Positions 22,849 to 30,753 of a stretch of 38,801 nt of DNA are shown piece by piece; the stretch's first letter is position 1, and each line of letters begins with the position of its first letter. The notes under the pieces were generated by a model, which did no database searches, was not told where the DNA came from, and was given only the letters and a program-made list of their open reading frames with translations. The position numbers were made by a program, and so were the translations under genes. The DNA lies in NCBI GenBank assembly GCA_964652155.1, contig CAZZBK010000041.1, forward strand, positions 1 to 38,801, given 5' to 3'. The stretch is from CAZZBK01 sp964652155. GTDB lineage: Bacteria > Planctomycetota > Planctomycetia > Pirellulales > PNKZ01.

Positions 22849-25338
22849 ATGCCCCCCTCCCCTCCCCTACCCTGGCACACCTGGCTTCAAGCGGCGGCGA
22901 CCGCCCATGCGGCCGGCCAACTCGACGCCGCCGAACAGGGCTACCGCCAAGTGCTCGCCGCAGAGCCCAACTTGCCACCGGTCTGGCATTTGCTCGGCTC
23001 GATCTCCCTGCAACGGGACCAACCCCAGCTCGCGGTCGAGCCGCTGCAACGGTCGCTCGCGCTGGATGATTCGCAGGCCGACTGCCAGACCCATTTGGGC
23101 GAAGCGCTGCGCCGCTTGAAACGCTGGCCCGAAGCGGAACATCATCTGCGGCGCTCGGTCACGTTGCAGCCGCACTCGTCGGCCGCCTACAACAGCCTGG
23201 CCCTGCTCGAGCACGACCGCAGTCAGTTCGCCGAGGCCTTGCAGTGGTCCAATCGCGCCGTCGAGTGCGACCCACGCGACGCCCAGGCCCAACACAACCG
23301 CGGCTGGATATTGGAGTCGCTCGGTCGAACCGACGAAGCGGTGAGCGCGTACCATGCCGCGATCAATTTGAAGCGAGATTATCTCGATCCGTATTGCAAT
23401 CTCGGCGCACTCTACTACCGACAGCACGACGACCGCGCGGCCCTTGAGTGGTTCAATCGCGCCCTGGAGTTGCAACCCAATCACGCGGTGGCTCATAACA
23501 ACCGGGGACTTGTCTTGCAGCGGCTTGGTCGACGGGACGAGGCCCGCGCGGCGTTCGAGCAGGCGCGGCAGCTCGCTCCGCAATACGACGACGCTTACAC
23601 GAACCTCGCCAGTTTGCTGTTCGCACAAGGTGATCTGAGCGCGGCGCTTGAGTGTGCCCAGCGTGCCGTCGAGTTGCAACCGCTGTCGGCCACGGCGCAT
23701 CGCAATCACGGCGTGATCTTGGAGCGGCTCGGCCGTGTTGACCAAGCCTTAAATGAGTTTCGACAAGCCATCGAGTTGGACCCCCGCGACGGCGAGGCGC
23801 TCGCATCGCTGGGGCAAATCGAGCACGTTCGCGGCCATTACGGGGCCGCCCTCCCCTTGCTTCGCCGGGCCACTGAGTGCGCTCCGCAATCGGCCCGAGT
23901 GTGGACTAACTTGGGGATGCTGCTCCGCGACGTGGGGCACTTTGGCGAGGCCTGGGCGTGTTATGAGCGTTCGCGGCAAATCGATCCGCGGCTCGCCCCC
24001 ACCTGGAACAACTTGGGCTCGCTGTGCATGGCGCTCGGGCGAGTCGACGAGGCCTGCCCGTATTTCGAGCGGGCCAGCGAACTCGACGCCGACTATCTTG
24101 CCCCGCAGAGCAATCGCCTGCTGGCCGAGTTATATCGTCCGCAGAGTGACGTGCCCGAGCAGGCGCGATTGCACCTTGAATGGGGAGAACGCTTCGCCCA
24201 GCGACATCCGCAGCGGACACTGGCCCCACGAGCGACGCGCCGGCCGGGCGAACCGTTGCGCGTCGGCTTCGTCTCGGCCGATCTGCTCAACCATCCCGTC
24301 GGTCATTTGCTGCTGCCGCTGCTCAAGCATCTCGATCGCGCCGAGTTTCACACGGTCCTGTACTCGAACGGCTCGGAGCGCGACGCGATCAGCGAGCGGC
24401 TGCGCGGACTCGCCGGCGCGTGGCATGACGTGGCCCAGCTCGACGACGATGCGCTCGCGGCCCTGATCGCCGCCGATGGCATCGATGTGCTCTTCGATTT
24501 GCACGGTCACGTGGGTGCCGGCCGCGCGGCGCTCTTTGCGCGGCGTGCCGCAGCGGTGCAAGTGAACTGGCTCGGCTATTCGTTCACCACCGGCTTGAGC
24601 GCGATCGATTATCTGCTCACCGATCGCATCACCTGGCCCGTCGAGTTTCGAGGGCTATGTGCCGAACGGGTCGTGGAGTTGCCCGACTACATGGGCTGTT
24701 ACGCTCCGCCTGACGAGCTGCCGCCGCTCGCGCCGCCGCCGTGTCTGGCACGCGGCTCGGCGACCTTTGGCAGCTTTAATAACCCGGCCAAGTTGAATGA
24801 CGAGGTGCTGGCATTATGGGGCGAGATTCTCGCGCGGTGCCCCAACGCGCGATTGATCCTCAAGTACACGGGGCTTGACGACCCTGCTGCAGCCGCGTGG
24901 TTTCAGTCGCGATTTCGAGCCGTGGGCATCGATCCGGCGCGCGTCGAGTTGCGCGGCACGTCCCCATTCGTGGAAATGCTTCGACAGTATGCCGACGTCG
25001 ACGTGGCGCTCGACCCCTACCCGTTCGGTGGCGGACACACGACGTTTCTGGCGCTTGTGATGGGCGTGAGCGTCGTCAGTTGGCCGCAACCGTGGCCCGC
25101 CGGCCGACAGACCGCCGCGATGCTCGATGTGGCCGGGCTCTCGACGCTTATCGCCCATGATCGCGACGAGTACATTGAACAAGCCGTGCGACTTGCGAGC
25201 GATCCGGGCATGTTGCAGCAACTCCGCGCCTCGCTGCGCGAGCGGGTCCTGCGATCGCCGCTGTGCGACGCCGCGCGATTTGCCGAGAACTGGGGTCGCG
25301 TGGTGCGGGCCCTCACACCCGCGACAAAGAATCGTTAA
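22849..25338 (+). CDS. TPR protein with SPINDLY/OGT-type glycosyltransferase domain, 829 aa
   Basis: Residues 10-430 are about eleven TPR helices (A..L.R.D.A...Y..A..L.P....A). From residue 465 follows the GT41 domain: LRVGFVSADLLNHPVGHLLL with the His of the human OGT HPTSH motif, VLFDLHGHVGAGR, VQVNWLGYSFTTGLSAIDYLLTD, SFNNPAKLNDEVLALW with the sugar-nucleotide Lys, and LDPYPFGGGHTTFL. It should transfer a sugar from UDP-sugar to Ser/Thr of partners chosen by the TPR superhelix; donor and targets unknown. ATG 22849 is used because upstream sequence is a repeat. The first residues (PPSPPLPW) are themselves encoded by a G-rich repeat copy. Confidence 0.88.
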   Translation: MPPSPPLPWHTWLQAAATAHAAGQLDAAEQGYRQVLAAEPNLPPVWHLLGSISLQRDQPQLAVEPLQRSLALDDSQADCQTHLGEALRRLKRWPEAEHHLRRSVTLQPHSSAAYNSLALLEHDRSQFAEALQWSNRAVECDPRDAQAQHNRGWILESLGRTDEAVSAYHAAINLKRDYLDPYCNLGALYYRQHDDRAALEWFNRALELQPNHAVAHNNRGLVLQRLGRRDEARAAFEQARQLAPQYDDAYTNLASLLFAQGDLSAALECAQRAVELQPLSATAHRNHGVILERLGRVDQALNEFRQAIELDPRDGEALASLGQIEHVRGHYGAALPLLRRATECAPQSARVWTNLGMLLRDVGHFGEAWACYERSRQIDPRLAPTWNNLGSLCMALGRVDEACPYFERASELDADYLAPQSNRLLAELYRPQSDVPEQARLHLEWGERFAQRHPQRTLAPRATRRPGEPLRVGFVSADLLNHPVGHLLLPLLKHLDRAEFHTVLYSNGSERDAISERLRGLAGAWHDVAQLDDDALAALIAADGIDVLFDLHGHVGAGRAALFARRAAAVQVNWLGYSFTTGLSAIDYLLTDRITWPVEFRGLCAERVVELPDYMGCYAPPDELPPLAPPPCLARGSATFGSFNNPAKLNDEVLALWGEILARCPNARLILKYTGLDDPAAAAWFQSRFRAVGIDPARVELRGTSPFVEMLRQYADVDVALDPYPFGGGHTTFLALVMGVSVVSWPQPWPAGRQTAAMLDVAGLSTLIAHDRDEYIEQAVRLASDPGMLQQLRASLRERVLRSPLCDAARFAENWGRVVRALTPATKNR
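22852..22875 (-). repeat. G-rich dispersed repeat at the start of the OGT-like gene
   Basis: On the minus strand it reads CCAGGGTAGGGGAGGGGAGG followed by G, with four G-runs. It begins directly after the ATG and supplies codons 2-9, so the repeat overlaps the translation start and may affect initiation. Confidence 0.7.
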
Positions 25339-25387
25339 ACTTATCCTGGGAAGCAGGGCGTTGATGGCACGCTGGAAAGGATCGCTG

Positions 25388-26458
25388 ATGTCTCGAACCG
25401 TGAAGCTGTGGATGGTTTTGATCGGCGCGGCGTATGGGCTCGGCATGACGGACGGCACGCTGGGCGTCGCCCGTGCTCAGCAAGTGGGCGTTGGGCGCAT
25501 GACCGCGGCGCTGATGCAGGCGGCGAGCAACGGCTTTGCCTTCGCCAAGGATGCAAAGCTTGAAGTCCTGGCCGACGCCGGGCAGGGAGGCGAGGGGCCC
25601 GCCTGGGATCCCCAGTGGGGAATCCTGTCGACGGGCAAGCACGGTATCCATCTCCGAAAGCCGGACGGTTCGCTGAGTATCTTGCGCCAGGATGCGGGCA
25701 CGAACGGTTTGCTGTTCGATCCCTCCGGACGGTTGCTTGCCTGCGAACCCAAGCTGCGGCGAGTGACTCGCATGCAGCGCGACGGAACGATCGAGGTGCT
25801 GACCGATCAGTTTGGAGGCCAGCCGTATAATCAACCCAACGATCTTGCGTTGGATTCGCGCGGCCGGATTTACTTCTCGGATGCGTGCTACGGCGGCCCA
25901 GCCAACATTCGCCAGCGGACCGCCGACGGCCGCTCGATCGAAGGCGTGTATCGCATCGATGCACCAGGTCAGGTCGAGCGCGTCTTGGGAGCCGATGATG
26001 TCCAGCGCGCTAACGGCGTGCTGGTCTCAGCCGATGATCGGTATTTATTCGTGGCCGACAATTGCAACGACCGCCTCGCCGGGGCCCGCAAGCTGTGGCG
26101 CTTCAAGCTCCGCGCCGACGGCGCGGTCGAGCCCGATTCGCGAACACTGCTTTACGATTGGGGACAGGGCCGAGGCCCGGACGGCATCAAGCAAGATGTC
26201 GAAGGGCATCTCTACGTGGCCGGAGGCACCAATGCCGCTCGGCCTCCATTCGAGCCCGACAACACTCAGCCCGGGGGCGTCTATGTGATTCATCCCGAGA
26301 CGGGCAAGCTGCTGGGTTTTTTGCCGGTTCCGACCGACGAGGTGACGAACTGCGCGTTCGGCGGCGTCGACCGTCGCGACCTCTACATTACAGGCGGCGG
26401 CACCTTGTATCGCGTCCGCACAAACTTCGCCGGTCGAGTCGGGTGGCCAAAGCCCTGA
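25388..26458 (+). CDS. Exported SMP-30/gluconolactonase-like propeller, 356 aa
   Basis: ATG 25388 has AAGGA six bases upstream and begins a signal peptide (MSRTVKLWMVLIGAAYGLG, then VARAQ). The mature protein shows the family order: GEGPAWDPQWG with the metal Glu, then GLLFDPSGRLLACE, PYNQPNDLALDSRGRIYFSD with the conserved Asn, RANGVLVSADDRYLFVAD with Asn and Asp, and GPDGIKQDVEGHLYVAG. These residues coordinate the divalent metal of gluconolactonases and related esterases. The substrate is probably a sugar lactone, exported setting unclear. It starts 49 bp after the OGT-like gene on the same strand, so possibly the same transcript. ATG 25364 is an alternative start. Confidence 0.88.
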   Translation: MSRTVKLWMVLIGAAYGLGMTDGTLGVARAQQVGVGRMTAALMQAASNGFAFAKDAKLEVLADAGQGGEGPAWDPQWGILSTGKHGIHLRKPDGSLSILRQDAGTNGLLFDPSGRLLACEPKLRRVTRMQRDGTIEVLTDQFGGQPYNQPNDLALDSRGRIYFSDACYGGPANIRQRTADGRSIEGVYRIDAPGQVERVLGADDVQRANGVLVSADDRYLFVADNCNDRLAGARKLWRFKLRADGAVEPDSRTLLYDWGQGRGPDGIKQDVEGHLYVAGGTNAARPPFEPDNTQPGGVYVIHPETGKLLGFLPVPTDEVTNCAFGGVDRRDLYITGGGTLYRVRTNFAGRVGWPKP

Positions 26459-26500
26459 GGCAACGCGGCGTCGTTCAACGAGTTCGCTGAGAACGAGGGC

Positions 26501-28186
26501 TCAGCCTTTGCGAGCGCCCTTGCCGCTCAGTGATCGACCGGGGAGCTTGCCGGTCATCTGGCCTGCCTTGAGCACGAACTGGCCATCCACCAGCACATGC
26601 TCGACGCCGACGGAATGCCGGTGCGGCGCGAGAAACGTGGAGCGATCGGCCACCGTTTGGGGATCGAAGACGACCAAATCGGCACAGTGCCCCTGGGCAA
26701 TGGTACCGCGGTCGCTCCAGCCCAAGCGGCTGGCGGGGAGTTGGGTCATTTTGCGGATCGCGTCTTCCAGCGTGAGCAACTTCCGCTCGCGGACATAGTG
26801 CCCCAACACGCGTGGATAGCAGCCGTAGGAACGCGGGTGCGGATTGTCCTTGCCAAACGCGAACACATCGCCGTCCGAGGCAATCGACGTCCAGGGGTGC
26901 TGCATCACGCGGTCGACGTCTCCGCCGGGGAGATCGTCGAGCGTGTGATTGATGCCCACCGCGTTGTGCCCTACCAGATCGACGAGCAGTTCCGCGCCGT
27001 TGTGCACGGTCACGCTCATGCCCCGCGCACGAAGCAACTCGGTCAAGTTCTGGCCCGCGAGCTTGGGCTCCACCGGATCGCTTGCCAACTGAACGCGCGC
27101 CAAGGCGATGGCGGCGTGCTCCGGATGGTCAGGACGTTGATGGGCTTCAAAGAGCTTGCGAACAAACACGCGTTCGACCCCCTTGACAATCTCGGCGCGT
27201 TGCATCGGATCGGCGATGCGGCGACGATACTCATCCAATCCGCCGGAGAGCGCCCCCTGCGCGACGTAAAACGAGAGCCCGCCGCTCCCCGCGCCATACG
27301 GGTACTGGTCGAGCGTGACATCCTGCCCCGCGGCGCGGGCTTCGTCGATCCGCTGCAACGTCAGTCGCGTGAGGCCAAAGACCGAGGCGGCCGAGATCTT
27401 GTGGTGAGAGATATGCACACTCACGCCCGCCTCGCGGCCGATCCGGAGCGCTTCGTCGAGTGCCGTGAAGACCTCGGTCCCCTCGTCGCGAATGTGCGTG
27501 GCGTAGAATCCGCCCCAGGGGGCCAACTCCTTGACCAAGGCAATCAACTCATCGGTGTTTGCATAGGCGCTGGGACTGTACGTCAAACCGGTCGACATGC
27601 CGACCGCCCCGGCTTGCATGGCTTCGCGCACGCGCCGCCGCATCTCGACGAGTTGCTCGGCGGTGGGAGGCACGTTGAGCATGCCGATCACTTCGCGGCG
27701 GACGGCGCCGTGACCGATGAGCAGCGCGATGTTGAGCCCTGCCCCGCCGTCGTCGAGTTTGCGGAAGAAGATTGCCACGTCGGGCGGCGAGAGGCCGCAG
27801 TTGCCGCAGACGAGCGTGGTGGCACCCTGCCGGATGAAATTCTCCGCGGCGCGATGTTCAAGGATGCCCCGGTCGGCATGACTGTGCAGATCGATAAACC
27901 CTGGACAAACGACACGATCTTTTGCGTCGATGGTTTCCTGGGCGGTCATTTTCAGCGACGGCCCAACGGCGACAATCCGCCCGGCATCGATCGCCACGTC
28001 CGTCACAACGCCCGGCCGGCCCGTGCCATCGATCAGCGTGCCATTGCGAATGATCACGTCCACCGCCGCGGGCGCTGACCCTGGCGTTGCTGCCGCTGGC
28101 GCGAGCTCAGCGGCCCCGGCCAGCGTGCTGGTTAGCGTAACAATGGCCAGCGCGCATACTCGTTGCATGTTGAGGCGAGGCGGCAT
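26501..28186 (-). CDS. Exported N-acyl-D-amino-acid deacylase (D-aminoacylase family), 561 aa
   Basis: Amidohydrolase-fold enzyme. A signal peptide (QRVCALAIVTLTSTLAGAA) is followed by VDVIIRNGTLIDGTGRPGVV, then FIDLHSHADRG with HSHAD at 101-105 as metal ligands, TLVCGNCGLS with the bridging Cys130 typical of D-aminoacylases, AVGMSTGLTYSPS, YATHIRDEG, VHISHHK with a further His pair, LDQYPYGAG, and SIASDGD with the final Asp. It cleaves N-acyl groups from D-amino acids, in the periplasm where cell-wall D-amino acids occur. ATG 28186 is preferred: GGAGG lies upstream, and the ATG at 28168 has none. It is downstream of a lipoyl-like gene on the same strand. Confidence 0.9.
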   Translation of the reverse strand: MPPRLNMQRVCALAIVTLTSTLAGAAELAPAAATPGSAPAAVDVIIRNGTLIDGTGRPGVVTDVAIDAGRIVAVGPSLKMTAQETIDAKDRVVCPGFIDLHSHADRGILEHRAAENFIRQGATTLVCGNCGLSPPDVAIFFRKLDDGGAGLNIALLIGHGAVRREVIGMLNVPPTAEQLVEMRRRVREAMQAGAVGMSTGLTYSPSAYANTDELIALVKELAPWGGFYATHIRDEGTEVFTALDEALRIGREAGVSVHISHHKISAASVFGLTRLTLQRIDEARAAGQDVTLDQYPYGAGSGGLSFYVAQGALSGGLDEYRRRIADPMQRAEIVKGVERVFVRKLFEAHQRPDHPEHAAIALARVQLASDPVEPKLAGQNLTELLRARGMSVTVHNGAELLVDLVGHNAVGINHTLDDLPGGDVDRVMQHPWTSIASDGDVFAFGKDNPHPRSYGCYPRVLGHYVRERKLLTLEDAIRKMTQLPASRLGWSDRGTIAQGHCADLVVFDPQTVADRSTFLAPHRHSVGVEHVLVDGQFVLKAGQMTGKLPGRSLSGKGARKG

Positions 28187-28336
28187 TTCCACAGTGCCTC
28201 CGTTGAGACGAAGCGGCCGAGCGACGCGCTCTGCGTGTCGCATGACAGCTTGCGATAGATCACGGCCGGACGCAAGGCAATTTCAGCCTCAGGACTTGTC
28301 GGCTCGCACCCCAGCCAGAGCCGCTGGCAACGCCCC

Positions 28337-28588
28337 TTATGCGCCGACGGGGTCGACCGAGCTGTCGATGATGCCGAGGATTTGCCCCACCGCGAGCGGG
28401 TCGTCTTCAGCGACACGTTGCTCGATGAGCGTTCCGGTGGCTGGCGCGTTGAGATCGACGGTCACGCCGTCGGCGAGCACTTCGACGATTCGGTCACCGA
28501 CGGTTACGTGCCGCCCCTGGTCGACGAGCCACAGGCTCAGTTGCACGGCGGCGAGGCCCAAGTCGGGTAGGCGGATTTCGTGCCGCAC
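28337..28588 (-). CDS. Lipoyl/biotinyl-fold domain protein lacking the acceptor lysine, 83 aa
   Basis: It starts at GTG 28588 with GGAGG ten bases upstream. HEIRLPDLG, then QLSLWLVDQGRHVTVGDRIVEV, VDLNAPATGTLIEQ, DDPLAVGQILGII follow the lipoyl-domain (E2 type) fold exactly. At the hairpin where the modified lysine sits (normally E-T-D-K-A/V) this protein has VLADGVTVDL: the lysine is replaced by Gly41. It therefore should not carry lipoate or biotin in the usual way. It stands alone without E1/E2/E3 genes. Either a structural or regulatory relic of an acyltransferase subunit, or a domain with a new role. Confidence 0.75.
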   Translation of the reverse strand: MRHEIRLPDLGLAAVQLSLWLVDQGRHVTVGDRIVEVLADGVTVDLNAPATGTLIEQRVAEDDPLAVGQILGIIDSSVDPVGA

Positions 28589-28637
28589 GATCGAAAAACC
28601 TCCGATGGGCGGCCCGCAGCAGCGGAGCAAGGACCCA

Positions 28638-28677
28638 CGCGGAGGAGGAGTGTTGTTGCGACACTCGCTCCTCCGCG
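28638..28677. terminator. Strong hairpin (16-bp stem) upstream of the lipoyl-like gene
   Basis: CGCGGAGGAGGAGTGT, loop TGTTGCG, then ACACTCGCTCCTCCGCG. All pair except one bulged base. It lies between the stop of the 189-aa gene and the lipoyl-like start. No T-run on either side, so it may be a transcript-stabilising or processing element rather than an intrinsic terminator. Confidence 0.45.
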
Positions 28678-28725
28678 ATAGAAGTCCCGTCCGTCACCCA
28701 CCTTCCATGTACTCAGAGTAGTCGA

Positions 28726-29295
28726 TTACAACGGTCGACGCGGCAACTGCCGTGGATACGGCAGCGGCTCGACGGCCGGCAGCGGCGCATCGTCGGTCTC
28801 GAGCCATTCGCGCCGTTCTTCTTCGTCGGCGTAATAACGCAGCCAGGTTTCAGGATCGTCGGCCGAATTGGCACAGTCCCAATGCAGAAAATTCTCGCGG
28901 CGATTGATCCGCTTCTCGGGCGCGGGCAGGATGTCGCGATAGATGATCGTGTACAGTTGTCGGTCCGAAAGGTGATCGGTGAAGTCGAGCACGATTCCCG
29001 CGCCAAACAGTTGTTGAATCGTTTGCCACAGCAGCGAATGAACGTGCGCGTCGTCGAGCGACTCGGGAGCGGGCAGCTGCAGCTCGGAGTCGAACCACTG
29101 CGCGATCGGCACGATCGGCGCACGCTCCCATTCGAGCATGCTGGCCAAGAATTCGTTTTCGATCGGCGTTGGCACCCGACGGGTGTTAAGGCTGTAAACA
29201 GCCTCGTCGCAATACGGTTCCAACTCGTCGCGCAACTGAGCGTTTCGCAACAAGTGGTCGATCTCTTCGCAGCGGACACGAGGTGACTGAGACAT
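28726..29295 (-). CDS. Conserved protein of unknown function, 189 aa
   Basis: Cytoplasmic by appearance (no signal). It shows ordered conserved-looking blocks: VRCEEIDHLLRNAQLRDEL, RRVPTPIENEFLASMLEWERAP, PIAQWFDSELQLPAPESL, LLWQTIQQLFGAGIVLDFTDHLSDRQLYTIIYRDILPAPEKR, ENFLHWDCA. The TDHLSDRQLY and RDILP strings look like a family core, and the length fits a single domain. It is acidic with an Arg/Pro tail. No enzyme motif was recognised. It is divergent from the App1-type gene. ATG 29295 is chosen as the first clear in-frame start; no strong ribosome site. Confidence 0.75.
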   Translation of the reverse strand: MSQSPRVRCEEIDHLLRNAQLRDELEPYCDEAVYSLNTRRVPTPIENEFLASMLEWERAPIVPIAQWFDSELQLPAPESLDDAHVHSLLWQTIQQLFGAGIVLDFTDHLSDRQLYTIIYRDILPAPEKRINRRENFLHWDCANSADDPETWLRYYADEEERREWLETDDAPLPAVEPLPYPRQLPRRPL

Positions 29296-29613
29296 AAGGA
29301 TGGGCGAGCCAATTCGCAGCAGTGAGGTCGTATCGTTGTGGGTCCTACAGTTCGACTCTACCAACGCTCAAACCGCCTTCAAGCACATTCTCGAAAGGGT
29401 TCGGTGTGCTAGCGACGCTGCGCGCCCGCACGATCGTTACAACCTGACGAGTCGAGTAACACCTGGCCGCAGAATTGGTATAATCGCGCAAGTTTGCCGC
29501 AAAATGTTTCTCATTCGATTCAAGGTTGCGTGGCGTTTCGTCGACACGACCGTGCGGTGCGAGTTGCCCGCACGCCTTGCCTCATCCCTACAGCTTCAAC
29601 CGAGCGCCGTGTG
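29296..29613. other. 318-bp divergent spacer
   Basis: It contains the promoter of the App1-type gene (see 29479) and, presumably near 29300-29360, that of the minus-strand gene. No repeat or small gene was recognised. Confidence 0.4.
29456..29484 (+). promoter_or_regulatory. Candidate sigma-70-type promoter for the App1-type gene
   Basis: GTAACA (29456-29461, four of six matches to the -35) and TATAAT (29479-29484) are separated by 17 bases. The start codon is 130 bases downstream, implying a leader of about 120 bases. Confidence 0.45.
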
Positions 29614-30672
29614 ATGATGACCACCGCCAGTTGCTTGTTGGTTTGGCTTTGCTGTGCTGCCGATACCCTCTCAACGGACGAGCGCGTCGTGTTCTTTCCC
29701 ACGCTGGCCCATTACGACCCTGTGCGGAATGAGTGGCGTGGCGAGGTGCATGGCTGGATCTACGAAGTTGATCGGAAGACCCGGGTGCGCAGCGCGGCGT
29801 TTCGCGAGTTGCTCGAATTCGATCGCTCGGTTGACGAGGCGAAACTCTTTCGCCAGCGTGCTGAGCCGTTCGTTGTCGACAACGAAGGGGGCAAGCAACT
29901 GCGCGTTCGACTCGGCTCCGAGCGTCATGCGATGTCGCCATCGTCGAGCGACGGTCATTTTCGCGGCACTGTGATTTTGAGCGCGAAAGAGGTCGATGCT
30001 TTGCGGCAACCTGACTCGACCGCGGCCGTACAGTGGCTGCCGTTCGTGGCGGCGGACGTCGTCCGTGAATATCCGCAATTCGCTGGCCGGCTCGGGCTCG
30101 TCGAGCCGACCGGGCTGAGCGTGGTGTCGGACATCGACGACACGATCAAGATTTCCGAGGTCCGCGACAAACGCCGCTTGCTCGAGCGCACGTTCCTCGA
30201 ACCGTTCGAGGCGGCGCCGCGCATGGCCGAGGCGTATCAGAAACTCGCGGCGCAGGGGGGCATGTTTCATTATCTCTCGGCCGGACCGTGGCAACTGTAT
30301 CCCGCCTTGGCCGAGTTTCAGCGGCAAGCCAAATTGCCCGACGGGTCTTGGCATCTGAAGCGCTTCGCCTGGGACACGGACGGCGCGAAGGCGTTGTTTG
30401 CCGAGCCGGAGCAGCACAAGTTGCCGTTGATCGAGTCGCTATTCAGGGCCGCGCCGCGGCGGCAATTTATCTTGATCGGCGACTCGGGAGAGCGCGATCC
30501 GGAAATTTACGCCTCGATCGTGCGCCGTTATCCAGATCAGGTGCGTCGGATCGTGATTCGCAACGTGACCCACGAGCCGCGTGAGTCGCCCCGCTACCGC
30601 GAGCTTTTTCGCGCGGTGCGCGAGGCCCAATGGCAGATCATCGCCGACGGGGCGGAAATTGAGCCCGACTGA
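29614..30672 (+). CDS. App1-type phosphatase-domain protein, 352 aa
   Basis: It resembles bacterial proteins with the App1 (DUF2183) HAD-fold domain, named for the yeast actin-patch phosphatidate phosphatase. SDIDDTIKISEV carries the nucleophile pair Asp173/Asp175 (DIDDT, 173-177). Then FHYLSAGPWQLYPALAEF gives the S-A-G-P-W loop with the Ser/Thr role, and FILIGDSGERDPEIYASI the third acid motif. An N-terminal domain (30-165) includes HGWIYEVDRKTRVR. A short hydrophobic start (ASCLLVWLCCAADT) may export it. The substrate is probably a phosphomonoester, lipid or not. The start ATG 29614 is the best of several; upstream residues are unlike protein. The gene sits 81 bp before dapL-like. Confidence 0.85.
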   Translation: MMTTASCLLVWLCCAADTLSTDERVVFFPTLAHYDPVRNEWRGEVHGWIYEVDRKTRVRSAAFRELLEFDRSVDEAKLFRQRAEPFVVDNEGGKQLRVRLGSERHAMSPSSSDGHFRGTVILSAKEVDALRQPDSTAAVQWLPFVAADVVREYPQFAGRLGLVEPTGLSVVSDIDDTIKISEVRDKRRLLERTFLEPFEAAPRMAEAYQKLAAQGGMFHYLSAGPWQLYPALAEFQRQAKLPDGSWHLKRFAWDTDGAKALFAEPEQHKLPLIESLFRAAPRRQFILIGDSGERDPEIYASIVRRYPDQVRRIVIRNVTHEPRESPRYRELFRAVREAQWQIIADGAEIEPD

Positions 30673-30753
30673 GCCCGCGTCACGCCCTTGCTTGCGGGTC
30701 CGGCTCAGGGTAACTTGGCGGTTTCCCTCGCAAATTTCGCGGAATCGAGAGCC

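Noticed and set aside
26597..28078. 493-codon plus-strand frame opposite the D-aminoacylase
   Set aside because: The minus-strand protein has clear metal motifs; the plus frame is a third-position GC artefact with no recognisable domain.
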